A DNA stretch of 64,000 bases from Massilistercora timonensis (GCF_900312975.1 NZ_LT990039.1:1-64000), one strand, 5' to 3'; positions 24,592 to 34,604 are shown, numbered from the stretch's first letter. Numbers and translations are program-made. The notes: a model not told the origin generated them from the sequence alone.

Positions 24592-25856
24592 AAAAAGAGC
24601 CATTTGTTACAGAAGCACAATTAGAAGAGATTGTAAATGAATTCCCCACCCCCTTCCATCTCTATGACGAGAAGGGGATCCGCAGGAATATGGAGGCCCT
24701 GAGGGATGCCTTCTCCTGGAATCCGGGATATAAAGAATATTTTGCGGTAAAAGCTACGCCCAACCCATTTCTCATCAACATCTTAAGAGAGTATGGGTGC
24801 GGGTGCGACTGCTCTTCCTATACAGAGCTTATGCTCTCCGAGGCCATGGGAGCAGTGGGGGAAGATATTATGTTTTCCTCCAACGACACGCCGGCGGAAG
24901 AGTTTGTCTATGCCCATAAACTGGGAGCGATCATTAATCTGGACGATATTACTCATATTGATTTTCTGGAGAAAGCCATCGGGGAGATCCCGGAGACTAT
25001 CAGCTGCCGGTTCAATCCGGGCGGCCTTTTCAAGATCAGCAATGATATTATGGACAACCCGGGAGATTCCAAGTACGGGATGACCAGAGAGCAGCTTTTC
25101 TCCGCCTTCAAGATCCTGAAGGAAAAAGGAGCGAAGGAATTTGGGATCCATGCCTTTCTTGCCAGCAATACGGTGACTAATGAGTATTATCCCATGCTGG
25201 CCAAGATCCTGTTTGAGGTAGCGGTAGAACTTCAGCAGGAGACAGGCTGCCATATCAAATTCATCAATCTGTCTGGCGGGATCGGGATCCCTTACCGCCC
25301 GGATCAGGAGCCCAATGACATCCGGATCATCGGGGACGGTGTGCGCCGGGTGTATGAAGAGGTGCTGGTTCCCGCGGGGATGGGCGACGTGGCGCTTTAT
25401 ACAGAGCTGGGCCGGTTTATGATGGGACCCTACGGATGTCTGGTGACCCGGGCGATCCATGAGAAGCATACTTATAAGGAATATATCGGTGTGGACGCCT
25501 GCGCGGTGAACCTGATGCGTCCGGCCATGTATGGAGCTTACCATCACATTACGGTCATGGGGAAGGAGCACCTGCCCTGCGACCATAAGTATGATGTGGT
25601 GGGATCTCTGTGTGAGAACAATGACAAGTTTGCCATCGACCGGATGCTCCCGGAGATCGAAAAGGGAGATCTGCTGGTGATCCACGATACCGGCGCTCAC
25701 GGATTCTCCATGGGGTACAATTATAACGGCAAGCTCAGATCAGCGGAAGTGCTGCTTAAGACAGACGGAACGGCGCAGCTGATCCGCAGGGCGGAGACAC
25801 CGGCGGACTACTTTGCCACCTTCGACTGTTTTGATATCGGAAAGAAGCTGATCTGA
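24588..25856 (+). CDS. lysA: Diaminopimelate decarboxylase
   Basis: A 422-residue PLP fold-type III decarboxylase that converts meso-diaminopimelate to lysine. The PLP lysine is in YFAVKATPNPFLI; LSGGIGIPYRP is the glycine loop; ELGRFMMGPYG and GSLCENNDKFA (the usual CESxD position) give substrate-binding residues; GAHGFSMGYNYNGKLRSAEVL is the family tail motif. Coupled to the TrmB-like gene by a 4-bp overlap. Related carboxynorspermidine or ornithine decarboxylases are less likely, as the end motif matches diaminopimelate enzymes. Confidence 0.9.
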   Translation: MKKEPFVTEAQLEEIVNEFPTPFHLYDEKGIRRNMEALRDAFSWNPGYKEYFAVKATPNPFLINILREYGCGCDCSSYTELMLSEAMGAVGEDIMFSSNDTPAEEFVYAHKLGAIINLDDITHIDFLEKAIGEIPETISCRFNPGGLFKISNDIMDNPGDSKYGMTREQLFSAFKILKEKGAKEFGIHAFLASNTVTNEYYPMLAKILFEVAVELQQETGCHIKFINLSGGIGIPYRPDQEPNDIRIIGDGVRRVYEEVLVPAGMGDVALYTELGRFMMGPYGCLVTRAIHEKHTYKEYIGVDACAVNLMRPAMYGAYHHITVMGKEHLPCDHKYDVVGSLCENNDKFAIDRMLPEIEKGDLLVIHDTGAHGFSMGYNYNGKLRSAEVLLKTDGTAQLIRRAETPADYFATFDCFDIGKKLI

Positions 25857-25887
25857 TACAGCGTTTTTCAATGAGGAGGGAAAAGAA

Positions 25888-26523
25888 ATGAAGAGGATGA
25901 AATGCCTGGTATTTGCGCTGGTGTTGGTGATCTCTGCCTGGGCCCTTGCAGGCTGCGGCGGGATGTCAGAGGATGAGGCCAAAGAATATGCCCAGGCTGT
26001 GCTGGACGCCAGCTACAAAGGAGAATTTGATTCCTATATGGAACTGACAGACTCCACAGAAGAGGAAGCCAGGGAGATGTATGAGGGAAATATGGATGCT
26101 ACCATGGCTGCGGTGGGATTCGAGGAGATGGGAGTCTCCCAGGAGCTGCAGGCGGATTACCGGCAGCTTTTCCTGGACATGGCGAAGCTGGCAAAATATT
26201 CTCTGGGAGAGGCAACAGAGATCGAGGACGGGTTTGAGATCCAGGTAACGGTAGAGCCGTTTGTCGGGCTGAACGGCCTGGAGACAGAACTGACGGATGC
26301 GGTTATGGCACAGCTTACTGAATCGGGAGAGATCCCGGACGACGATGAGATTAACCAGATGACCATGGAGACCATGTACGATCTTATGCGGGACAGGCTG
26401 GAAGCGCCGGAGTACGGGGAGGCGGAAACTATGACCATCCGTGTGACGGCGGATTCCGACAATGTGTACTCGATCCCGGAGGAAGACACCACGGCTCTTG
26501 ATAACGCCTTGTTCCCCATGTAA
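25888..26523 (+). CDS. Secreted lipoprotein of unknown function (DUF5105-like)
   Basis: A 211-residue protein with a lipoprotein signal peptide: basic start MKRMK, hydrophobic core to about residue 21, then the lipobox LAGC. The mature part is acidic, mostly helical at the start (AKEYAQAVLDASYKGEFDSYM), and similar in style to small clostridial lipoproteins of the DUF5105 kind. It would be anchored on the outer face of the membrane. GGAGGG site before ATG. Function unknown. Confidence 0.75.
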   Translation: MKRMKCLVFALVLVISAWALAGCGGMSEDEAKEYAQAVLDASYKGEFDSYMELTDSTEEEAREMYEGNMDATMAAVGFEEMGVSQELQADYRQLFLDMAKLAKYSLGEATEIEDGFEIQVTVEPFVGLNGLETELTDAVMAQLTESGEIPDDDEINQMTMETMYDLMRDRLEAPEYGEAETMTIRVTADSDNVYSIPEEDTTALDNALFPM

Positions 26524-26530
26524 AAAGTGG

Positions 26531-26559
26531 TTGTAATCCAGAATACTTTGTGATACAAT
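26531..26559 (+). promoter_or_regulatory. tRNA-Leu promoter
   Basis: TTGTAA, 17-bp spacer, TACAAT, about 31 bp before the tRNA. A 7-bp inverted repeat CGGCTTC / GAAGCCG (26566-26583) lies in between. Confidence 0.7.
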
Positions 26560-26589
26560 AATTCTCGGCTTCCAAAGAAGCCGGGATAA

Positions 26590-26672
26590 GCGGATGTGGC
26601 GGAATGGCAGACGCACAAGACTCAAAATCTTGCGGGGGCGACCTCGTGTGGGTTCAAGTCCCACCATCCGCA
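26590..26672 (+). tRNA. tRNA-Leu (anticodon CAA)
   Basis: The acceptor stem GCGGATG pairs with CATCCGC. The anticodon stem CAAGA/TCTTG encloses loop CTCAAAA, giving anticodon CAA for UUG codons. A long class II variable arm and a TTCAAGT T-loop complete the gene. The terminal CCA is not encoded. It has its own promoter and terminator. Confidence 0.97.
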
Positions 26673-26676
26673 GTAG

Positions 26677-26712
26677 AACAGCCTTTCACAGTTGGGAGGC
26701 TGTTTTTGTTTT
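26677..26712 (+). terminator. tRNA-Leu terminator
   Basis: AACAGCCT / AGGCTGTT stem followed by TTTGTTTT, 4 bp after the tRNA. Confidence 0.85.
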
Positions 26713-26815
26713 GCCTTCTGGAGATAATTTTCGGCTTTCAAAATATCCGGTTTTAGTGTATACTGGATGATAGCGCAACAGGTGCGCTTATCAGCCGATA
26801 CTGGAGGCAGATCTG

Positions 26816-29431
26816 ATGAGAGAGAAAATCGTACTGATCGACGGACACAGCATCCTGAACCGGGCGTTCTACGGGGTGCCGGACCTGACCAACTCGGAGG
26901 GGCTCCACACCAATGCTGTGTACGGTTTCTTAAATATTATGTTCAAGATCCTGGACGAGGAGCAGCCGGAGTACCTTACGGTGACCTTCGACGTCCATGC
27001 GCCCACTTTCCGGCATGAGCTCTACGGGGATTACAAAGGCACCCGCAAGCCCATGGCGGAGGAACTGCGGGAACAGGTGCCGGTGATCAAGGATGTGCTA
27101 AGAGCCATGGGAGTGAAGATCATCGAGCAGGCCGGCCTTGAGGCGGACGACCTTCTGGGAACCCTGTCCCGGCGCTGTGAGGAGCAGGGACTTGATATAT
27201 CCATTATCTCGGGAGACCGGGATACCCTGCAGCTTGCCACAGAACATGTGAAGATCCGGATCCCCAAGACAAAGCAGGGACGGACCGAGGTGGAAGACTA
27301 CAACGCGGATCAGGTGAAGGAGCGCTACGGGGTTACACCTCAGGAATTCATTGATGTGAAAGCCCTGATGGGGGACGCTTCCGACAATATCCCCGGGGTT
27401 CCAGGGGTGGGGGAGAAGACGGCCACCAAGATCATAGAGGAGTATCATTCTCTGGAAAATGCTTACGCCCATGTGGATGAGATCAAGCCGCCAAGGGCCA
27501 GCAAAAATCTGAAAGAATACTGGGACCAGGCCAGGATGAGCAAGGTCCTGGCAACCATAGAGACGCATGCAGACATTCCTTTTAACCTGGAGGAAGCCAG
27601 ACGGGGAGAACTTTATACTCCGCAGGCTCACACCCTGTTCCAGCGGTTGCAGTTCAAGAATCTTCTTAGCCGGTTTGACGTTCAGGTGGATGCCAATAAG
27701 GTGGAAGAGCATTTCCGGGAAGTGACAGAGCTTTCAGAGATCGAGAAGGTCTTCGCGGAGGCGGAGCAGGCAGAACGGGTAGGAGCGGCTCTTACTGTGG
27801 ATGAGGAGACGGTGCTTCCTCTTTTCGCCCACGCTTCCGGGTATGGAAGGATCTCCCTTGCCTACGGGCCGGAGCAGATCGTGACCATCCCCTGTTCCAT
27901 GGAACTTGGCATGGATCTGCTGCTAGGCAAGCTGTCAGCGCTGGCCGGGAAGGCCGGGGAGTTCGTGATGTGCGGACTGAAGGAATATCTGGATCAGCTG
28001 CCGGATCTTAAGGAAGAGCAGTGTTTTGATCCCATCATCGCCGCATATCTTCTGAATCCGCTGAAAAGCGATTATGATTATACGGATGTGGCCAGAGAGC
28101 AGCTGGATCTTCTGATCGACGAGAAGCTGGAGACGAAGAAGAAATCCTGCTATGAGGCCTACACCGCCTGGGCGTCCTGCCCCATACTTGCCAGGAAGCT
28201 TCAGGAGACCGGGATGGACCGGTTGTTCCGGGAAGTGGAGATGCCCCTTGTCTTTACCCTTCGGGAGATGGAGCGGGCCGGCGTCAAAGTGGAGGCGGCT
28301 GCCCTGAAGGCTTACGGCGAACAGCTGGGCGGGCGGATCGTGGAACTGGAGCAGGAGATCTATCAGCTGGCCGGAGAAGAATTCAACATCAACTCACCCA
28401 AACAACTTGGTGTGATCCTGTTTGAGAAACTGGAAATGCCCCACGCTAAGAAGACCAAGACCGGGTACTCTACGGCGGCGGAGGTGCTGGACAAGCTGGC
28501 CCCGGATTATCCGCTGGTGGCGAAGATCCTGGAATACAGGCAGCTTGCCAAATTGAAGTCCACTTACGCGGACGGCCTTGCCAACTTTATCGGGCCGGAC
28601 GGGCGGATCCACGGGAAGTTCCATCAGACAGTAACTGCCACCGGGCGGCTCAGCAGCTCAGAGCCTAACCTGCAGAATATTCCGGTACGGGTGGAACTTG
28701 GCAGATTGATTCGGAAAGTTTTCGTCCCGGAAGAAGGCTATGTATTCGTGGATGCGGATTATTCCCAGATTGAGCTTAGGGTGCTGGCTCATTGTTCCGG
28801 GGATCCCAATCTGATCCAGGCTTACCGGGAGGCCAGGGACATCCACCGGATCACGGCGTCTCAGGTGTTCCATGTACCGTTTGAGGAGGTGACCCCTCTC
28901 CAGCGAAGGAACGCCAAGGCAGTGAATTTCGGTATTGTCTATGGCATTAGTTCCTTTGGATTGAGTCAGGATCTAAGCATCACCCGCAAAGAGGCGGCAC
29001 AGTATATTGAAGATTATTTCCGGACCTATCCGGGGATCAAGAGATTCCTGGATGACGCGGTAGCCCATGCCAGGGAAGAGGGCTACGTGACTACTTTATT
29101 TGGAAGGCGCCGTCCGGTGCCGGAGCTTGCTTCCAGCAATTATATGCAGCGGTCCTTCGGGGAGCGGGTGGCCATGAACGCGCCCATCCAGGGGACGGCG
29201 GCGGATATCATCAAGATCGCCATGAACGGCGTTGGCCGGAGGCTGAAGGAAGCAAAGATGCGATCCCGTCTGGTACTGCAGGTCCACGATGAGCTTCTGA
29301 TCGAAGCCTATCAGCCGGAACTTGCCCAGGTGGAAGCGATCCTGCGGGAAGAAATGGAACAGGCGGCATCCCTGGATGTGCCATTGGAGATAGATATGCA
29401 CACAGGAGGAAACTGGTACGAAGCAAAGTAA
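26816..29431 (+). CDS. polA: DNA polymerase I
   Basis: An 871-residue polymerase used in gap repair and Okazaki fragment processing. The 5'-3' exonuclease occupies about residues 1-290 (LIDGHSILNRAFY, DGLEADDLLG-like EADDLLGTLS, SGDRDTLQL, ALMGDASDNIPG). The middle 3'-5' exonuclease-like region (about 300-430) lacks clear DEDD acids, as in other Firmicutes. The polymerase domain has motif A DADYSQIELRVLAH, motif B RRNAKAVNFGIVYG and motif C LQVHDELLIEA. GGAGG site before ATG; coaE follows 13 bp downstream. Confidence 0.97.
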   Translation: MREKIVLIDGHSILNRAFYGVPDLTNSEGLHTNAVYGFLNIMFKILDEEQPEYLTVTFDVHAPTFRHELYGDYKGTRKPMAEELREQVPVIKDVLRAMGVKIIEQAGLEADDLLGTLSRRCEEQGLDISIISGDRDTLQLATEHVKIRIPKTKQGRTEVEDYNADQVKERYGVTPQEFIDVKALMGDASDNIPGVPGVGEKTATKIIEEYHSLENAYAHVDEIKPPRASKNLKEYWDQARMSKVLATIETHADIPFNLEEARRGELYTPQAHTLFQRLQFKNLLSRFDVQVDANKVEEHFREVTELSEIEKVFAEAEQAERVGAALTVDEETVLPLFAHASGYGRISLAYGPEQIVTIPCSMELGMDLLLGKLSALAGKAGEFVMCGLKEYLDQLPDLKEEQCFDPIIAAYLLNPLKSDYDYTDVAREQLDLLIDEKLETKKKSCYEAYTAWASCPILARKLQETGMDRLFREVEMPLVFTLREMERAGVKVEAAALKAYGEQLGGRIVELEQEIYQLAGEEFNINSPKQLGVILFEKLEMPHAKKTKTGYSTAAEVLDKLAPDYPLVAKILEYRQLAKLKSTYADGLANFIGPDGRIHGKFHQTVTATGRLSSSEPNLQNIPVRVELGRLIRKVFVPEEGYVFVDADYSQIELRVLAHCSGDPNLIQAYREARDIHRITASQVFHVPFEEVTPLQRRNAKAVNFGIVYGISSFGLSQDLSITRKEAAQYIEDYFRTYPGIKRFLDDAVAHAREEGYVTTLFGRRRPVPELASSNYMQRSFGERVAMNAPIQGTAADIIKIAMNGVGRRLKEAKMRSRLVLQVHDELLIEAYQPELAQVEAILREEMEQAASLDVPLEIDMHTGGNWYEAK

Positions 29432-29444
29432 GAGGTGAAAGCGT

Positions 29445-30035
29445 ATGAAGATCATTGGAATCACAGGCGGCATCGGAGCAGGAAAGACACAGGTCCTGGA
29501 GTATCTCAACAGCAGATACGGGGCCACCGTATGCCAGGCAGATGAGGTAGCGAAGAAACTTCAGAAAAAAGGCGGGGCATGTTATGATGCCATCGTAGAG
29601 CACTTCGGCCAGGAGATCCTGGACGAAAAGGGAGAACTTGACCGGGCGCGGCTGGGAGATATTGTATTCGCAGACCGCTCTCAGCTCTCGGTACTGAACC
29701 GGATCGTACATCCGGCGGTGAAGGACGAGATCCTGAAGAAGATCCGCCAGGAAGAAAGGAAGAATACCAATCTTTTTGTGATCGAGGCGGCGCTTCTCAT
29801 CGAGGATCATTATGATGAGATCTGCGATGAGATCTGGTATATCTATGTGGAGGAGGCAGTCCGTGAGAACCGGCTGTACTACTCCCGGGGATATGATGCG
29901 GCCAGGATCAGAAGCATTATGCGGGCGCAGCTTCCCAAGGAAATGTTCCTGGAGCACAGCGACCGGGTGATCGACAACAGCGGCGTGTTCGCGGAGACCA
30001 TGCAGCAGTTGGATGAGATCGTCAAAGAATTGTAG
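29445..30035 (+). CDS. coaE: Dephospho-CoA kinase
   Basis: A 196-residue P-loop kinase for the last step of CoA synthesis. GGIGAGKT at residues 8-15 is the Walker A loop; the family motif QADEVAKKLQKKG (D at the substrate site) and HPAVKDEI follow, then the lid-like YSRGYDAARIRSIM. Between polA and the MBL hydrolase, a common gram-positive order. AGAGGTG site before ATG. Confidence 0.95.
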   Translation: MKIIGITGGIGAGKTQVLEYLNSRYGATVCQADEVAKKLQKKGGACYDAIVEHFGQEILDEKGELDRARLGDIVFADRSQLSVLNRIVHPAVKDEILKKIRQEERKNTNLFVIEAALLIEDHYDEICDEIWYIYVEEAVRENRLYYSRGYDAARIRSIMRAQLPKEMFLEHSDRVIDNSGVFAETMQQLDEIVKEL

Positions 30036-30059
30036 TTGTAAAGGATGGATGAAATACAT

Positions 30060-30857
30060 ATGAGACTATGCAGTATTGCCAGCGGGAGCAGCGGAAACTG
30101 TATCTATGTGGGAGACGACCACACGCACCTGCTGGTGGACACCGGGATCAGCAAGAAGCGGATCGAGGAAGGGTTAAAGGAACTGGACATCAAAGGAGAG
30201 GAACTGGACGGGATCCTGATCACCCACGAGCATATCGATCATATCCAGGGACTGGGCGTGTTCAGCCGCAGATATGAGATCCCCGTTTATGCCACAAGAG
30301 GCACCATCGAGGGGATCAAAAGCTGCAGAAGCCTGGGGAGCCTGCCAGAAGGTTTGCTGCACCCGGTAGAGATGGACCAGGGATTTGCCCTGGGTGGAAT
30401 GGAAGTACGGCCTTTCGCCATTTCCCACGACGCCAACGAGCCTTCCGGATTCCGGATCGAGAATGGGAAGAAAGCGGTGGCGGTTGCCACGGACCTGGGC
30501 ATGTATGACGGATATACGGTGGAGAATCTAAAGGGCTTAAATGGAGTGGTCCTGGAGGCCAATCACGATATCCACATGCTGGAGGTGGGACCTTATCCCT
30601 ATTCGCTGAAAAGGCGGGTGATGGGAGACAAAGGCCATCTGTCCAACGAATGGTCGGGACGGCTTCTATGCGATATCCTGCATGACGGTCTCCAGTATGT
30701 AGTGCTGGGGCACCTGAGCAAGGAGAACAATTACGCGGAGCTTGCCTATGAGACGGTGAAGCTGGAAGTCAGCATGGGAGACAATCCCTACCGGGGGGAA
30801 GACATTCCCATGATGGTGGCAAAGCGGGACAGCGTTTCACAGGTTATTACATTATAA
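30060..30857 (+). CDS. MBL-fold metallohydrolase, WalJ/YycJ-like
   Basis: A 265-residue metallo-beta-lactamase-fold protein with the metal motif THEHIDH (HxHxDH), ISHDANEPSG, VATDLGMY and a late GHLSKENN. The start MRLCSIASGSSGNC is typical of YycJ/WalJ proteins, which are linked to DNA metabolism or cell-wall coordination and may be 5'-3' exonucleases. The ATG at 30060 is chosen over 30045, since the AAGGATGG site is too close to the earlier one. Near polA and coaE, consistent with a DNA-related job. Confidence 0.85.
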   Translation: MRLCSIASGSSGNCIYVGDDHTHLLVDTGISKKRIEEGLKELDIKGEELDGILITHEHIDHIQGLGVFSRRYEIPVYATRGTIEGIKSCRSLGSLPEGLLHPVEMDQGFALGGMEVRPFAISHDANEPSGFRIENGKKAVAVATDLGMYDGYTVENLKGLNGVVLEANHDIHMLEVGPYPYSLKRRVMGDKGHLSNEWSGRLLCDILHDGLQYVVLGHLSKENNYAELAYETVKLEVSMGDNPYRGEDIPMMVAKRDSVSQVITL

Positions 30858-30893
30858 AGATCATCAGAAAAGAGGAGAATTGAGGGTAAATCT

Positions 30894-31751
30894 ATGGAGA
30901 AGATAGCGATTGTAACCGACAGCAACAGCGGGATCACACAGGAAAAAGCGAAAAAGCTTGGCATTCGGGTGCTGCCGATGCCCTTCTATATCGATGGGGA
31001 ACTGTTCTATGAGGACATTACCCTGACCCAGGAAGAATTCTATCAGCGTCTGGCAGAAGACGCTGACATCTCTACTTCCCAGCCGTCCCCCGCGGAGGTG
31101 ACAGGGCTGTGGGATGAGGTGTTGCAGGATAACGACAAGATCATCTACATCCCCATGTCCAGCGGGCTTTCCAGCTCCTGCGAGACAGCCATGGGGCTGG
31201 CCCGGGATTATGAAGGGAAGGTTTATGTGGTGGACAACCAGCGGATCTCCATCACTCAGCAGCAGTCGGTGTGGGACGCCATCGAGATGCGGGACAAAGG
31301 GATGAGCGCGGAAGAGATCGTGGACGTGCTTATGCGGGAGAAGCTGGAAGCCAGCATTTACATCACCGTAGACACGCTGAAATACCTGAAGAAGGGCGGA
31401 AGAGTGACACCTGCTGCCGCTGCTATCGGCACGGTTCTGAACTTAAAGCCGGTGCTCACCATCCAGGGAGAGAAGCTGGATGCATTTGCCAAGGTGCGGG
31501 GCATCAAAGCGGCCAAAAAGACCATGCTGGACGCCATGGAGAAGGATATCAAGGAGCGGTTCGCCGGGAAGGAAGTCCACCTGGAAGGCGCCTATACCTG
31601 CTCCGATGAAACGGCCCAGGAGTGGAAGCAGGAGATCGCGGAGCGGCTGCCGGGATATGACATTGTGATGGACCGGCTGTCCCTTAGCGTCAGCTGCCAT
31701 ATCGGGCCGGGGGCCATTGCCATCGCCTGCAGTAAGAAGATTGAGCTGTAA
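30894..31751 (+). CDS. DegV-family fatty-acid-binding protein
   Basis: A 285-residue DegV protein. VTDSNSGITQEKAKKLGI at the N-terminus, STSQPSPAEV (fatty-acid carboxyl-binding region), MSSGLSSSCETAM and YLKKGGRVTPAAAAIG are characteristic. In related species DegV/FakB proteins present fatty acids to FakA for phosphorylation; no fakA is adjacent, so the role here is inferred. GGAG site before ATG, bidirectional terminator after the stop. Confidence 0.92.
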   Translation: MEKIAIVTDSNSGITQEKAKKLGIRVLPMPFYIDGELFYEDITLTQEEFYQRLAEDADISTSQPSPAEVTGLWDEVLQDNDKIIYIPMSSGLSSSCETAMGLARDYEGKVYVVDNQRISITQQQSVWDAIEMRDKGMSAEEIVDVLMREKLEASIYITVDTLKYLKKGGRVTPAAAAIGTVLNLKPVLTIQGEKLDAFAKVRGIKAAKKTMLDAMEKDIKERFAGKEVHLEGAYTCSDETAQEWKQEIAERLPGYDIVMDRLSLSVSCHIGPGAIAIACSKKIEL

Positions 31752-31768
31752 AATATAGTGAGATGAGA

Positions 31769-31809
31769 GAAGAACTCTCTGGGATCAGGAATCTCAGAGA
31801 GTTCTTTTT
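31769..31809. terminator. Bidirectional terminator
   Basis: AAGAACTCTCTG / CAGAGAGTTCTT stem followed by TTTTTG, between convergent degV-family and tmcAL genes; it begins 18 bp after the former stop. Confidence 0.88.
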
Positions 31810-31813
31810 GTTG

Positions 31814-33097
31814 TCAGCACCGTACGATCTGTTGCTGGTATTCGTTGATGAAGGGCAGTTTATATTTCTCCGTGATCACGCTCTCGTAGAGATCCGCGGC
31901 GGAGAGATCCAGCTCCAGCATCCGGGCCGCCGGTCCGGTAAGAGTGTCCCCCTGGGAGAGCTTTGTGATCAGCGGGATCCGGGTATGCTCCTTGATATGG
32001 GTAAGGAGAGCCGTATTGTCCTGGCGGAAGCCCAGGACTCTTGCGTAGCCGCATCCGCCGGCTTCTTCAAAGGAGAGCATGTCTCCCCTTGTGATTCCAA
32101 GAAGGATGTGGAAGAGACAGCGGCTTAAGCGGGCGTAAGTCACCTCTCGGGTCTTCAGAAGATCACAGAACTGGTCCATGGTAATAAAATCATTCCGGTG
32201 GTTCCAAATCCGGTTGGCCAGGTCTTCTGTCACATCCTGGTAACGGACCAGGGATTCCCGGGATTCTGTGAGAAGCCGGTACTTAAAAAGCAGGGAGAAA
32301 TCATTGGCATAGACCGGGTATCTCCTGCGGTGGGTTTCCTCCAGGAAACGGATACAGGCGGGAGGGACCTGGCCTTCCAGGCGGGTCAGGGCTTCCGACA
32401 GAGTGGGTTCGTCAAAGAGACCCTCGGACTCCAGGTGGATGGACTTGCCGGCAGCCTCCAGGAGCCGGCGGATGGCAGAGGCAGAGCTGTAGCTTTCCGA
32501 CAGATGTTCATCGTGGTATCCGGACACCTTCCGCTTGATGGTATAGGCCTTGATAGGGCTGTTCTGGCGGCGCAGCGCTTTGATGTATTCAATGCCTAAG
32601 ATGTTGTTGGGCTGCTCCAGGATCTCTGAGGGCAGTTCATCCCGGAAATATTGCTTCAGCGCCATCTGCCGGGCCAGCGGGAAGGACATTCCCTCCCGGA
32701 GGGCTTCCTGCAGGGAGAAGCGGTATTCTTCCGGTTCTTCTGCCGTGACCTGAGCGATCCGTTCCAGAAGGGAGTAATCTCCGCATTCGCTGCCGAAACA
32801 GATGGCGTCCACGCAGCCCAGGCGCTGGAAGAGGGAGACGGCGCCGGAGGCAAAATATTCCGCGCTACCGGTGGCGTAGCAGACGGGAAGCTCCAGGACC
32901 AGAGGGACTCCGGCCTCCAGGGCAACCTGGGCGCGTAGATGTTTGGGCATGATGGCCGGAGCGCCCCGCTGAACATAGTTTCCGCTCATAAGAGCGATGG
33001 CCGCGTCCGCCCCGGTAATGTCCAGAGCCTGCTCCAGATGGTAGAGATGGCCGTTGTGGAACGGGTTGTATTCTGTGATCAATCCGACAATTTTCAT
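31814..33097 (-). CDS. tmcAL: tRNA(Met) cytidine acetate ligase
   Basis: A 427-residue nucleotidyltransferase of the YlbM/TmcAL family, which makes N4-acetylcytidine at the wobble base of elongator tRNA-Met from acetate and ATP. It opens with IVGLITEYNPFHNGHLYH (the HxGH nucleotide-binding motif) and continues with MSGNYVQRGAPAI, GSECGDYSLLER and NNILGIEYIKAL. The start at 33097 (ATG after an AAGGAGA site) is preferred to a longer in-frame start 27 bp upstream, because the family starts MKIVGLITEYNP. Divergent from mgtE. Confidence 0.93.
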   Translation of the reverse strand: MKIVGLITEYNPFHNGHLYHLEQALDITGADAAIALMSGNYVQRGAPAIMPKHLRAQVALEAGVPLVLELPVCYATGSAEYFASGAVSLFQRLGCVDAICFGSECGDYSLLERIAQVTAEEPEEYRFSLQEALREGMSFPLARQMALKQYFRDELPSEILEQPNNILGIEYIKALRRQNSPIKAYTIKRKVSGYHDEHLSESYSSASAIRRLLEAAGKSIHLESEGLFDEPTLSEALTRLEGQVPPACIRFLEETHRRRYPVYANDFSLLFKYRLLTESRESLVRYQDVTEDLANRIWNHRNDFITMDQFCDLLKTREVTYARLSRCLFHILLGITRGDMLSFEEAGGCGYARVLGFRQDNTALLTHIKEHTRIPLITKLSQGDTLTGPAARMLELDLSAADLYESVITEKYKLPFINEYQQQIVRC

Positions 33098-33179
33098 GAG
33101 ATTCTCCTTGTATCTTTTTTTCAAATTGATTATACTATAGAAAGGCTAACCAGGCAAATATCAGAAAGGAGGGAGATCC

Positions 33180-34604
33180 ATGGGAGAGGAAAAACGGACC
33201 GAGATACCGCAGACACAGGAAGAACAGGACATTCAGGAGTGGGAGAATCCGGATGACCGTCGCCGGCTGACAGAAGATGTGATCCTGGACATGCTGGACC
33301 ACAAGCAGTACAAGGAACTCAAGGAAGAGCTGGAAAATAACATGTACCCTGTGGATCTGGCTGATATCCTGGAAGAATTTGACCAGAAGCACCTGGTGAT
33401 GGTGTTCCGTCTCCTGGCGAAAGAGGAAGCAGCGGAGACCTTCACTTACATGAACAGCGATATGCGTGAGCTTCTGATCAACGCCCTGACAGATTCCGAG
33501 CTGGAAGAAGTTATGGAAGAGATGTACCTGGATGATACGGTGGACGTTCTGGAAGAGATGCCTGCCAACGTGGTGGACAGGCTTCTTCTCGCCACAGACG
33601 AGGAGACCAGGGCCCAGATCAACCAGCTGCTCCAGTATCCGGAGGACAGCGCCGGAAGCGTGATGAACGTGGACTACATTGCGCTGAGAAAAGAAATGAC
33701 GGTGGCGGAGTCCATCCTGAAGATCCGCCAGGTAGGTATCAACAAGGAGACCATTTATACCTGTTACGTCACAGAGAAGAGGAAGCTGATCGGCCAGGTG
33801 GATGTAAAGGAGCTTCTCACCACCAGTGAGTCCAAGACCATTGAAGAGATCATGGACACCAACCTTCTGTACGCCCACACTACGGACGACCAGGAAGATG
33901 TGGCCAATATCATCAATAAATACGGCCTGATCGCCCTGCCTATCGTGGACCATGAGTTCTGCATGGTGGGAATCGTAACGGTAGACGACGCCATGGCGGT
34001 ACTGCAGGAAGAAACCACGGAAGATATCAGTATCATGGCCGGTGTAAATCCCAGCGAGGAGACCTATTTTGGCACTACCATCCTGGAGCATGTAAAAAGC
34101 CGTCTTCCCTGGCTGCTGTTCCTGATGCTTTCCGCTACCATCACCCAGATGATCATGAACAGCTACGAGTCGGCGCTGGCGGTAATGCCTCAGATCGCGG
34201 GATTTATCCCCATGCTGACCGGTACCGGGGGAAACTGCGGTTCCCAGAGTTCTACCCTGGTGATCCGCGGACTGGCAGTGGGAGAGATTGAGTTCGCGGA
34301 CCTTTTCAAAGTGATCTGGAAGGAAGTGCGCATCGCCGTTTGCATAAGCGTAGTGCTGGCGGTGGTGAATGGGCTCAGGATCCTTGTGATGGGCCAGGGG
34401 GATGTCCTGGTGGCGCTGACCATCGGAGTTACCATGGCCTGCACAGTGATCATCGCCAAGGTGGTGGGATGTACCCTGCCGCTGGTGGCCAAGCGCGTGG
34501 GACTGGACCCGGCGATCATGGCTACGCCCCTCATTTCCACGTTGGTGGACATCAGTACCATCAGTGTGTATTTCGCCATTGTAAGTTATGTGTTCCATCT
34601 GTAG
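33180..34604 (+). CDS. mgtE: Magnesium transporter MgtE
   Basis: A 474-residue MgtE. The acidic N domain (about 30-150, ILEEFDQKHLVMVFRLL, repeated EE/DD pairs), the tandem CBS domains (about 155-275, GSVMNVDYIALRKEMTV, LIALPIVDHEFCMVGIVTVDD) and five membrane segments from about residue 300 are present. GTGGNCGSQSSTLVIRGLA is the pore signature. N and CBS domains close the channel when cytosolic Mg2+ is high. AAAGGAGGG site before ATG. Confidence 0.96.
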   Translation: MGEEKRTEIPQTQEEQDIQEWENPDDRRRLTEDVILDMLDHKQYKELKEELENNMYPVDLADILEEFDQKHLVMVFRLLAKEEAAETFTYMNSDMRELLINALTDSELEEVMEEMYLDDTVDVLEEMPANVVDRLLLATDEETRAQINQLLQYPEDSAGSVMNVDYIALRKEMTVAESILKIRQVGINKETIYTCYVTEKRKLIGQVDVKELLTTSESKTIEEIMDTNLLYAHTTDDQEDVANIINKYGLIALPIVDHEFCMVGIVTVDDAMAVLQEETTEDISIMAGVNPSEETYFGTTILEHVKSRLPWLLFLMLSATITQMIMNSYESALAVMPQIAGFIPMLTGTGGNCGSQSSTLVIRGLAVGEIEFADLFKVIWKEVRIAVCISVVLAVVNGLRILVMGQGDVLVALTIGVTMACTVIIAKVVGCTLPLVAKRVGLDPAIMATPLISTLVDISTISVYFAIVSYVFHL